DNA of 46,770 nucleotides from Planctomycetota bacterium (GTDB lineage Bacteria; Planctomycetota; UBA1135; GCA-002686595). The position numbers were made by a program, and so were the translations under genes. The notes under the pieces are model-generated. The model searched no databases. It was not told the origin of the DNA and saw only the letters and a list, made by a program, of their open reading frames with translations. Location of the stretch: NCBI GenBank assembly GCA_020853575.1, contig JADYYP010000070.1:1-46770 (forward strand), given 5' to 3'. Shown here one piece after another: positions 7,836-15,946 of the stretch (positions are counted from its first letter, which is position 1; every line of letters begins with the position of its first letter).

Positions 7836-9173
7836 ATGTCGAACGCGATCTCCAATGCGCTGCTGTTGCTCGGCCTGGCCACCATGGCCGTGGTCGGTTG
7901 GTTCCTCTTCGGCCGCGAGAAGCCGCCGGCCCCCGAGGCCCAGCGACCGCCGTTCATGGTGGCCGTGACGCTCGGCGAGGCGCGCCGCGGCGAGCTCGCT
8001 CCCGAGGCCGCGCTCACCGGCGAGGTGGCCTCCGGCGCGAGAACGCGCATCGGCTTCGAGGTCGCCGGTCGCATCACCGAGATCGCGGTCGAGGCCGGCG
8101 CGCGTGTCGAAGCCGGCAGCGTGCTCGCCCGACTCGATCGGCGTGACGCGGAAGTGGCCTTGGCGCGCGCCCAAGCCGCCGAAGGGCTGGCGACGCGCGA
8201 GCTCGAGCGCTGGCTCGCCGGCACGCGTGTCGAGGAGCGCAAGCGGCTCGCGGCCGAGCTCGCGGCGCGCCGGGCCGAGGCGGAGCTCGCGCGCAAGCAG
8301 GTGGAACGAGGGCGTGAGCTGGTCAAGGCCGCGGTGATGTCGAACAACGACTACGACGCGCTGGTCTCGCAAGACGAGGCCGCCGTGGCGCGCGTGGCTG
8401 CGGCGGAGCAAGTGCTCGCCGAGGCCGAGGCGGGCGCGCGGCAGGAGGAGATCGCCGTCCAGCGCGCGGAAGTGGCTTTGCGCCGCGCCGAGGTCGAGAT
8501 CGCGCGGCGCGCGCTCGAGAAGTGCGAGCTCGTCGCGCCCTTCCCCGCGGCGGTCGTGGAACGCATCGCGTCGGTGGGGGACTCGGTCGTGGCCGGGACC
8601 GCGGTGCTCGAGATCGTCGACCGCTCGCGGCGCGAGCTGCAGGTCGAGCTGCCCAGCTCGATCGCCGCGCGCGTGCCGGCGGATGCGCGGGTGGTGATCG
8701 GCATCGAGGATGACGCGAGTTTTCGCCTGGAGACGCGCCTCGACACGCTGGTGCCGGTGGCCGACCAGCAGAGCCGCGCGTTCCGCGGCATCGCGCGGCT
8801 GGCCGCCGACGAGGATCGCGACGAGCGCCTCAAGCCGGGCATGTTCGTGCGCGTGCGCCTGACGCTGGCCCCTCTGCACGACGCGATCTTGGTGCCGCAA
8901 GACGCCGTGCGCGTGTTGCCGCAGGGCTCGGTGGTGGTGCGCGCCAAGGCTGGCGAGGCGCCCGCTGGCGCGCCGGCGGGGGCTGCGGCGCTCACCGCCG
9001 AGTGGGTCTCGGTGCGCGTCGTGGCGTCGCACGCCGGCGAGAGCGCGGTCGAGTCGCTCGCAGCGCCGCTCGCGGCGGGTGACAAGCTGGTGCTGATCGG
9101 CGCCGACATGGCCTTCCCCGGAGCTCCGCTGCTGCCGCGCGAGCCCGTCGCCAGCGGAGCGCACCAGCCGTGA
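7836..9173 (+). CDS. RND efflux periplasmic adaptor (membrane fusion protein)
   Basis: 445 residues of the HlyD/AcrA adaptor family, which bridges an inner-membrane RND pump to an outer-membrane channel. An N-terminal anchor helix is at about 8-26. The first half of the lipoyl domain is GRITEIAVEAGARVEAGSVLARLD, followed by a long alpha-hairpin coiled coil (about 100-235, rich in A/E/R), the second lipoyl half at AVVERIASVGDSVVAG, and a beta-barrel segment with LKPGMFVRVRL. The stop overlaps the permease start (GTGA), so the two are translationally coupled. No outer-membrane TolC-like gene is in the window and no dedicated regulator is adjacent, so the substrate is unknown. Confidence 0.9.
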   Translation: MSNAISNALLLLGLATMAVVGWFLFGREKPPAPEAQRPPFMVAVTLGEARRGELAPEAALTGEVASGARTRIGFEVAGRITEIAVEAGARVEAGSVLARLDRRDAEVALARAQAAEGLATRELERWLAGTRVEERKRLAAELAARRAEAELARKQVERGRELVKAAVMSNNDYDALVSQDEAAVARVAAAEQVLAEAEAGARQEEIAVQRAEVALRRAEVEIARRALEKCELVAPFPAAVVERIASVGDSVVAGTAVLEIVDRSRRELQVELPSSIAARVPADARVVIGIEDDASFRLETRLDTLVPVADQQSRAFRGIARLAADEDRDERLKPGMFVRVRLTLAPLHDAILVPQDAVRVLPQGSVVVRAKAGEAPAGAPAGAAALTAEWVSVRVVASHAGESAVESLAAPLAAGDKLVLIGADMAFPGAPLLPREPVASGAHQP

Positions 9174-12100
9174 ATCCGATCCGTTGGTCGGTCCACAACC
9201 CGTACATGATCGCCGTCGGGGTGATCCTGACGGTGCTGTTCAGCTTCCTCGCCTACCGCACGATCCCGATCCAGCTCAAGCCGACCGTCGATCGTCCGTT
9301 GATCACGGTCGCGACCAACTTCCGCGGCGCGTCCGCGATCGAGGTCGAGGAGCAGATCACGCGCGAGCTCGAGGACGTGCTGCAAGCCGTCGAGGGCTTG
9401 GAGGAGATGAGCTCGGAGTCGGCCGAGGGCCGCAGCCAGATCACGCTGGAGTACGAGCTCGGCACCGACACGCGCGCGGCGGTGGTCGACGTGATCAACA
9501 AGCTCACGCAGGTGCCGCGCTTGCCCGAGGAGGCCGACGAGCCCGAGGTCGAGATCGCGCCCAGCGATTCGCAGCAGGTGATGTGGATCGCAATGCGCTC
9601 GAGCTACTCGGCCGACCGCGTGCGGCGCATCGTCAAGGACGACGTCGAGTCGCGGCTCAAGCGCGTCGAGGGCGTGTCCGACCTGCTGGTGGTCGGCGGC
9701 GAGGAGAACGAGATCCAGGTGCGCATCGATCCCGACCGCCTGGTCGGATTCGGCGTGTCGATGGCCGAGCTCGGGCAAGCGCTCTCGCGCGGCAACGTCA
9801 ACGTGCGCGGTGGCACGATCGAGACCGCGACGCGCCAGTGGGTGGTGCGCACCGTGGGCAAGGCCGAGGTTCCGGCGCGGCTCGAGGATCTGATCGTCAA
9901 GGAGACGCCCGGCGGCAGCGTGACCCTGGGACAGGTGGCCCAGGTGGTCGACACCTACCGCGAGACCTCGAGCTTCGTCAGCATCAACGGCACGCCGGGC
10001 GTCGCCATCGGCATCAGCCGCAAGAGCGGCTCGAACGTGGTCGAGATGATCGAGGATCTCGAGGCGAGCTGCGCCGAGATCAACCGCATCTTCGCCAACC
10101 GCGGCATCGATCTGTGGATGGAGCCGGTGTACCGCGAGTCGGGCTACATCTACGACGCGATCGAGTTCGTCTACGGCAACCTGTGGATGGGCTCGATGCT
10201 GGCGATCGTGGTGCTGGCGTTGTTCCTGCGCAACGGCCGCAGCGTGGCCATCATCGCGCTCTCGATCCCGGTCTCGTTGGTGGCGGTGTTCTTGGTGCTC
10301 AAGGGGCTCGACCGCACGCTCAACGTGATCTCCCTGGCGGGCTTGGCCTTCGCCAGCGGCATGGTCGTCGACAATGCGATCGTGGTGCTCGAGAACATCT
10401 TCCGCCACCGCCAGATGGGCAAGTCGCTCACCGAGTCGGCGGTCGACGGCGGCCGCGAGGTGTGGGGCGGGGTGCTGGCCTCGACGCTCACGACCGTTGC
10501 GGTGTTCATTCCGATCCTGTTGCACCACGACGAGGCCAGCCAGTTGTTCGCCGACATCGCCCTGGCGATCTCGGCCGCGGTGATGCTCTCGCTGGTGGTC
10601 GCATTGACGGTGGTGCCGGTCATGTCGGCCCTGTGGCTGGGGGAGTTGCGCGACAGCGCGCTGACCTCTTCGGCGGTCCCCTTGGGCTTCGTCGGACGGC
10701 TCTACTCGCGCCTGATCGACGGATTGACGGCGCGCGGTGGAACCAAGGGCAAGCTCGGCTTCGTGCTGCTGGTCGTCGCCGCGTCGCTGGCCTCGCTGGT
10801 GATCGTGCCACCCGCCGAGTACCTGCCGACCGGCAGCCGCAACCTGGTGTTCTTCTTCGCTTCGCCGATTCCCGGCACGCGGCCCGAGCAGGCGCGCGAC
10901 AACTTCCGGCCGCTCGAGCAGTTCATCCTGTCGCAGAAGGAAACGCTCCAGACCTTCGCGGTCACCGGCCCGCGCTTCAACGGCGGCGGAGTGGTGCTCA
11001 AGGACGAGTTCTCGGACGCGGCCACCATCGCCGATTTCCACGGGCGCCTGTATGGCCCGGCGATGACGCTGGCCGGCTTCCAGTTCGTGGTGCCGGTGCG
11101 CTCGAGCTTGTTCGAGGATCCGGGCAAGCAGTTCGAGATCGAGCTCTCGGGACCCGACTTCGCGACGCTCGAGCGTGCCAGCAACGACCTGCAAGGGCGC
11201 TTGCGCGCGTTGGCCGGCGTGCAGTTCGTGCGCAGCTCGCTGGTCACGGGCCGTCCGGAGTTGCGCGTCGAGATCGACGAGCGCAAGGCCAAGGACCTGG
11301 GGCTGTCGGTCGAGGAGATCGGCAGCGTGGTCGAGACCGCCGTCGCCGGCCGGCGCTACACGACGCTGATCGAGGGCGGGCGCGACGTGGACGTCAACGT
11401 CGTCGTGCCCCAGGAGCGCATCGCGTCGCCCGAGGAGCTCGCGGCGCTGCGCTTCCTCACACCCTCGGGCAAGGTCGTCGCGCTCGACTCGGTGGCGCGC
11501 ATCGATTTGACCACCGGCCCGCAGTCGGTGCGGCGACTCGAGCGCGAGCGCAACGTGCTGCTCACGGTGAACATCGCGCCCCGGGCGCCGCTCTCGACCC
11601 TGATCGACCAGGTCGAGCGCGAGGTGTTCCCGCCGCTGGCGGCGGAGCTGGGCTCGGCCTACACGCTGCGCACCGGCGGTTCCGCGGACAAGTTCAAGTC
11701 GACCATCCAGGCCCTGAGCCAGGGCTTCGGACTGTCGATCCTGATCATCTACCTGTTGCTGGTCGCGCTGTTCTCGAGCTGGAGCGCGCCGTTCGTGATC
11801 CTGACCGCGGTGCCGTTGGCGCTGTCCGGTGGCCTGGTGGGAATCCGCTTGGCCCACGAGTACTCGGGCGGGCAGGCCAACTTCGACGTGATCTCGATGC
11901 TGGGCTTCATCATCTTGGCCGGCCTGGTGGTCAACAACTCGATCCTGATCGTCCACCAGGCGAACAACTTCCGCGCGCAGGGCCTCGACCGCCGGCGCGC
12001 CCTGGCCGAGTCCTCGAAGACTCGCCTGCGGCCGATCCTGATGACCGTGATCACCACCATCGCCGGCATGTTGCCCTTGGCGATGGGCAATGGCTCTGGC

Positions 12101-12244
12101 GCCGAGCTCTACCAGGGTTTGGCGGCGGTGATCGTCGGTGGCCTGACGGTGTCGACCGTGTTCACGCTGTTCCTCGTGCCGGCGATCCTCTCGATCGGCC
12201 ACGACTGGATCGAACGCCGCGAGCCGCGCTCCGCGAGCGTGTGA
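9170..12244 (+). CDS. RND-family efflux permease (AcrB/MexF-like)
   Basis: 1024 residues, the full length of an RND inner-membrane pump: TM1 near residue 12, a first large periplasmic loop, TM2-6, a second loop, then TM7-12. The TM4 proton-relay motif is GMVVDNAIVVLENI with Asp401 and Asn402, where AcrB has two aspartates. One Asp followed by Asn is common in a subset of these permeases. The TM10 region reads GFIILAGLVVNNSILIVHQ. It probably uses proton-motive force to export hydrophobic or cationic compounds. The GTG start overlaps the adaptor's stop by four bases. It is not a heavy-metal (CzcA-type) pump by its TM4 motif. Confidence 0.92.
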   Translation: MNPIRWSVHNPYMIAVGVILTVLFSFLAYRTIPIQLKPTVDRPLITVATNFRGASAIEVEEQITRELEDVLQAVEGLEEMSSESAEGRSQITLEYELGTDTRAAVVDVINKLTQVPRLPEEADEPEVEIAPSDSQQVMWIAMRSSYSADRVRRIVKDDVESRLKRVEGVSDLLVVGGEENEIQVRIDPDRLVGFGVSMAELGQALSRGNVNVRGGTIETATRQWVVRTVGKAEVPARLEDLIVKETPGGSVTLGQVAQVVDTYRETSSFVSINGTPGVAIGISRKSGSNVVEMIEDLEASCAEINRIFANRGIDLWMEPVYRESGYIYDAIEFVYGNLWMGSMLAIVVLALFLRNGRSVAIIALSIPVSLVAVFLVLKGLDRTLNVISLAGLAFASGMVVDNAIVVLENIFRHRQMGKSLTESAVDGGREVWGGVLASTLTTVAVFIPILLHHDEASQLFADIALAISAAVMLSLVVALTVVPVMSALWLGELRDSALTSSAVPLGFVGRLYSRLIDGLTARGGTKGKLGFVLLVVAASLASLVIVPPAEYLPTGSRNLVFFFASPIPGTRPEQARDNFRPLEQFILSQKETLQTFAVTGPRFNGGGVVLKDEFSDAATIADFHGRLYGPAMTLAGFQFVVPVRSSLFEDPGKQFEIELSGPDFATLERASNDLQGRLRALAGVQFVRSSLVTGRPELRVEIDERKAKDLGLSVEEIGSVVETAVAGRRYTTLIEGGRDVDVNVVVPQERIASPEELAALRFLTPSGKVVALDSVARIDLTTGPQSVRRLERERNVLLTVNIAPRAPLSTLIDQVEREVFPPLAAELGSAYTLRTGGSADKFKSTIQALSQGFGLSILIIYLLLVALFSSWSAPFVILTAVPLALSGGLVGIRLAHEYSGGQANFDVISMLGFIILAGLVVNNSILIVHQANNFRAQGLDRRRALAESSKTRLRPILMTVITTIAGMLPLAMGNGSGAELYQGLAAVIVGGLTVSTVFTLFLVPAILSIGHDWIERREPRSASV

Positions 12245-12395
12245 CCCGAGCGCGCGTTCCGGCTAGGCGGCGCGCGCGCCGGCTTCGACAGCCGATCCCA
12301 GCTCCGCTCGGCAGTCGGTGGAGCGGACCTGCGACGGCGACGCCCGCGGAGTGGCAGACTCGGCGGTCCGTTTCTCGTTTCCTCGGGAGGATCCG

Positions 12396-14315
12396 ATGGT
12401 GCGTTCCTGGGCTTGGGCGGCGTGGGCAGTGGTGGGCTTGGCCTCGAGCGGCGCGGCGCAGACGCTGCTCGCGAGCGATGTCACCAACTTGGGCATCGAC
12501 GACGGAGCGATCACTCCTGACGGCCGACTGGGCGTGATGCGCGAGAACTCGAGCGCCTCGACCGCGCGCATCGTCGACATGGCGACCGGCCAGCTCCTCA
12601 GCGCGACGATGTCGAGCTTGGGCGCGATCAGCGGCGCGGCGCAGGACGCCGTTGCGGTCACCAACACGCGCGCGGTCGTGCTCGGCAGCTCGGTGATGGT
12701 GCTCGACCTGACCAACCCGACGGCGCCGCTGCTCGCGGAGCACGATGCCGGGACCTGGCCGCGCGATGTCGAGATCACGCCCGACGGCACCAAGGCGGTC
12801 GTGCGCGGCGGCTCGGCGGGCGTGGGCACGGTCGGTGAGTTGCTCGTGCTCGACCTGACGAGCGGTGCGGTGCTCGCGACGGGCTCCGGCAGCCCGGGCA
12901 ATCCGCTTGCAACAGCGCACACCTACAACGTGGACAGCGTCGTCACCAACGACCAGTTCGGGCTGTGCTTGTCGATCGTGGGCGTCGGCAGCAGCGCCCA
13001 CACGCGCGTGACCATCTTCGATCTGAGCCCCGCGGGCGGCGGAGCGCCGTTCATCGCCTATCAGACCGGGGCCGCCAGTGGCGCGACCCAAGACCAGCTC
13101 GGTGCGCCGCACGACGTGGCGCTTTCGCCCGATGGGCGCTACGCGGCGGTGCGCTCGGAGGCCTCGGTCGGCCTGTACGACCTCTCGGGCAGCACGCCGG
13201 CGCGCGTGTGGCACAAGCGTCTGTTCGGCGACCCCGGCCCGATGGGTTTCACTTCGATGGACTCGATCGAGCTCAGTGACACGCACGTCGTCACCGCCAG
13301 TCGCTGGACCGGCGCGGGCTTCGGCGCGCAGGTCGACATCTTCGATTTCAGCGGAACGCAGTGGTTCAGTCGCGTCCGCGGCGACCCGCACGACGTGGTG
13401 ATCACGCCCGACGGTCGCTTGTCGCTCCTGCGCACGCACCGCGCGCTGTTCATGTTCGACCTGGCGCACTTGCCGGCGGCGCCGCGCGTGTTGCCGATCG
13501 ACCACCGCGAGATGCTCGCGACGCACACGTTCTATGGAGCGGGCTACGACTCGATCGCAGTGACCAACGAGCTCGCGGTCGCGGTGGCACGCGTCAACGG
13601 CTCGGCCTTCGCCAACGTGTTCGACATCTCCGCAGACACGCTGCAAATGCGCATGCAGACGGGAATCACCGAGAAGCCCGTCGACGTCGCGCTCTCGCCC
13701 GACGCGAGTTGGCTCGCGATCACCGGCACGACCTTCGTCAGCGTGATCGACCTGCTGACGCGGCGCGTCGCATTCCAACACGACCCACTGACCGAGCCCA
13801 TCGGGTTCTTCCCTTGGTGCGACGGCGTCGAGATCGACAACGGCCACGTGCTCGCGTTCGGCGTCGGTCAGGCCAACTTCAACGCCGGCTGGTACGACGT
13901 GATCGCGCTGTTCCCCGCTGCGCAGAACTACTGCGCCGCCAATCCCAACTCGAGCGGCGAGGCGGCCCACCTGCACGCGGTCGGGAGCAACTCGGTCCAG
14001 GCCGACGACATGTCGATCTGGTGCACCGGCCTGCCGTTCGGGGCCAACGGAACCATGGTCTACGCGACGGGCCAGGCTTCGACGCCCCTGGGCGGCGGCA
14101 TCCTGTGCCTCTCGGGCCAGCGCTACTTCATGCCCATGGCCAACGCCGTCGGCACGATGGTCGAGCAGGCCTTCGACTACAGCGGCTCGACCTCGATGGG
14201 CGGCGCGATCTCCGCCGGCTCGACCTGGAACTTCCAGTTCCGCTACCGCGATCCGCTGGCCAGCGGCCCGCAGTTCAATCTCAGCGACGGCTTGAGCGTG
14301 ACCTTCACCAACTAG
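12396..14315 (+). CDS. Secreted beta-propeller-like protein with C-terminal planctomycete module
   Basis: 639 residues with a signal peptide (WAWAAWAVVGLASSGAAQ, cleavage near residue 20). The body is a series of ~50-60-residue blade-like repeats marked ITPDGRLG, ITPDGTKAVV, LSPDGRYAAV, ITPDGRLSLL and LSPDASWLAI, alternating with 'vvDL'-type strands (VLDLTNP, LYDLSG, MFDLAHL). This resembles YVTN/lactonase-type propellers. The last ~130 residues form a distinct module beginning NYCAANPNSSGEAAHL, with paired cysteines (WCTG, ILCLSG), and ending FRYRDP ... SDGLSVTF. GGGAGG five bases before ATG 12396 fixes the start. It is probably exported; function unknown. The same C-terminal module, truncated, occurs at 99-302. 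Confidence 0.8.
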   Translation: MVRSWAWAAWAVVGLASSGAAQTLLASDVTNLGIDDGAITPDGRLGVMRENSSASTARIVDMATGQLLSATMSSLGAISGAAQDAVAVTNTRAVVLGSSVMVLDLTNPTAPLLAEHDAGTWPRDVEITPDGTKAVVRGGSAGVGTVGELLVLDLTSGAVLATGSGSPGNPLATAHTYNVDSVVTNDQFGLCLSIVGVGSSAHTRVTIFDLSPAGGGAPFIAYQTGAASGATQDQLGAPHDVALSPDGRYAAVRSEASVGLYDLSGSTPARVWHKRLFGDPGPMGFTSMDSIELSDTHVVTASRWTGAGFGAQVDIFDFSGTQWFSRVRGDPHDVVITPDGRLSLLRTHRALFMFDLAHLPAAPRVLPIDHREMLATHTFYGAGYDSIAVTNELAVAVARVNGSAFANVFDISADTLQMRMQTGITEKPVDVALSPDASWLAITGTTFVSVIDLLTRRVAFQHDPLTEPIGFFPWCDGVEIDNGHVLAFGVGQANFNAGWYDVIALFPAAQNYCAANPNSSGEAAHLHAVGSNSVQADDMSIWCTGLPFGANGTMVYATGQASTPLGGGILCLSGQRYFMPMANAVGTMVEQAFDYSGSTSMGGAISAGSTWNFQFRYRDPLASGPQFNLSDGLSVTFTN

Positions 14316-14529
14316 CCACGCACCGCAGCCCCGCGTGCTCCGTCGGTCTCGAGATCGGCGGGGCGCGCTCGTCCCAGGTCGTAGGGACGACTACGAGCAA
14401 CTCGGCGCGGCGCGCGGCGCAGAGCAGCGTAGTCTGGTGGCCCAGCGTGCAGCGCGACCTGCCGGAGGCGGTCGGTCGACCAAGGGTCTTCCGCCAGGCG
14501 CGCGCACCACAGCTCGAAGGAGAAAGCCC

Positions 14530-15288
14530 GTGTCGAATGCCCCGCTCGTCTGGTCGTGTGCCCCGCTCGTGAGCTTGTGCGCCTGCGCGAGCGTCGCGGG
14601 CGCTCCCCGTGATCCCGATCCGCGTTCGGGCGAAGCGGAGCTGGCCGCCCGCTATGACGCGACGGCCCAAGCGCCCGAGCGCGCGCGGCGTCGGATCCAC
14701 GACGTGACCTTGATGGTCGAGAGCTACGAGCCTGACACGCTCGATGTCGAGCTCGACGGCGACAAGGTCGGCGAGCTCGACGACGTCGAACGCACGCTGA
14801 CGCACCTGCGCTATCGCGTCGGCCCGCAGGCCGGCGGGTTCTTCGTCGGCTTGGTGAGCGAGGAGTTCGAGAGCGCTGCGTTCGGAGCGGACGATTCCGC
14901 CGAGTTGGTGGGGATCGAGTTGGGCGGCGATGGGTTCGTGCGCTTGGCTCGCGAGGGCGGCGCGGCGCCCGCGATCGACTGGGGCGTCGGACTCGAGATC
15001 GTCGGCGGACAGCTCGATGCCACCGACGACGACGTTGCCGAGGCCGACTTCGCGCTGCGCCTGGGCGTCGGCGTCGATCTGTGGGACTTCGATCTCTCGG
15101 GTGGCTTCCACTCGCGGACCACGGCGCTGGCGATCGACGATGCGGCGGACACGGTCTTCGTGGGCAGCAACGCCGGCGCCTACTTGCGCGCGGCGTACCG
15201 CCCCGACGAGCTCCCGATCACCGGGAGCGTGATGCTCACCTTCGGCGACTTGGAGGGTGCCGCCCTCGGTTTCGGACTGCACCTGTAG
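14530..15288 (+). CDS. Putative exported outer-membrane beta-barrel protein
   Basis: 252 residues starting at GTG 14530, with AAGGAGA 7 bases upstream. The N-terminus is a cysteine-containing hydrophobic export signal (APLVSLCACASVAG). It is not a clean lipobox but could be one. The body alternates short amphipathic strands: VTLMVESYEP, LTHLRYRVGP, FFVGLVSEEF, FALRLGVGVDLWDFDLSGGF, AGAYLRAAYRP, and a final strand ending in LGFGLHL with a C-terminal hydrophobic residue, as in outer-membrane barrels. I do not recognise a specific family. It is convergent with the lipoprotein gene at 15351. A 214-bp gap precedes it with nothing identifiable. Confidence 0.6.
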   Translation: MSNAPLVWSCAPLVSLCACASVAGAPRDPDPRSGEAELAARYDATAQAPERARRRIHDVTLMVESYEPDTLDVELDGDKVGELDDVERTLTHLRYRVGPQAGGFFVGLVSEEFESAAFGADDSAELVGIELGGDGFVRLAREGGAAPAIDWGVGLEIVGGQLDATDDDVAEADFALRLGVGVDLWDFDLSGGFHSRTTALAIDDAADTVFVGSNAGAYLRAAYRPDELPITGSVMLTFGDLEGAALGFGLHL

Positions 15289-15350
15289 CTCGAGCCCGAG
15301 CGCCGGCGCACCGACCTTCCGCGAGCTCGCGGCGTCACTTCTTCACGAGC

Positions 15351-15869
15351 TCAGCGCCAGGAGCGCACGAGCGAGAAACGCACGCTCTCGACGGCCTGCG
15401 CGCCTTTGAACATCGTCCAGCGCGCCTGCACGTGGGCGTCGTCGAGGAACACGAACTCGGCGGCGCCCATGTAGTTCCCGGCCTCGGAGTCGACATTCGC
15501 GCCACCGTCGAAGGCGAAGCGAATGCGCTCGGGCGCCTGGCTCGGCGCGGCGATCATCCGCGGCTGGTTGGCGAGCGTGCAGTAGTGCGTCAAGGCCAGG
15601 CGGCCCGCGTCGAGCGTGTACACGGTCACCATCTCGTGCGGCGAGTCGGCGAACAGCGTCTCGACCACGGCGCTGCCCGCGCTCGTCACGCGGTAGCGCA
15701 CCAGCGCGCCCGCGGGAGCGTCGCTGTCTTGCGCCAGCACGACCCACTCGCCGGAGAGCGACTTCAAGCGCTCGAACTGCGCGTTGGCCGTCGGATCGGT
15801 CGCGTGCGAACGCACGGAGGCACAAGCAGCGAGCGAGAGGAGCAGCGGGAAGAGTCGTGCGGATCGCAT
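15351..15869 (-). CDS. Lipoprotein, DUF1579-like
   Basis: 172 residues with a lipoprotein signal: FPLLLSLAACASVRS, where LAAC fits the lipobox and Cys16 would be lipidated. The mature part begins FERLKSLSGEWVVLAQD and continues with VVETLFADSPHEMVTVYTLD and LALTHYCTLANQPRM. This layout resembles small beta-rich DUF1579/lipocalin-like proteins. It is probably envelope-anchored; no ligand can be inferred. ATG 15869 is preferred to an upstream in-frame start because it places the signal peptide at the N-terminus. The gene is divergent from the M14 carboxypeptidase gene with 77 bp between starts. Confidence 0.65.
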   Translation of the reverse strand: MRSARLFPLLLSLAACASVRSHATDPTANAQFERLKSLSGEWVVLAQDSDAPAGALVRYRVTSAGSAVVETLFADSPHEMVTVYTLDAGRLALTHYCTLANQPRMIAAPSQAPERIRFAFDGGANVDSEAGNYMGAAEFVFLDDAHVQARWTMFKGAQAVESVRFSLVRSWR

Positions 15870-15946
15870 GGTGGGTCGCGGGTCGGTGCGGGTCGCGTCT
15901 GCGCGGAGTCTAGCCCGAGGCGAGCCGCGCGAGCTAACGTGACGCG

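Noticed and set aside
8351..12202. A 1283-codon open frame on the minus strand opposite the RND genes
   Set aside because: It is antisense to two clear RND genes, has a His/Arg/Asp-rich composition typical of reverse-frame translation in high-GC DNA, and has no recognisable domain.
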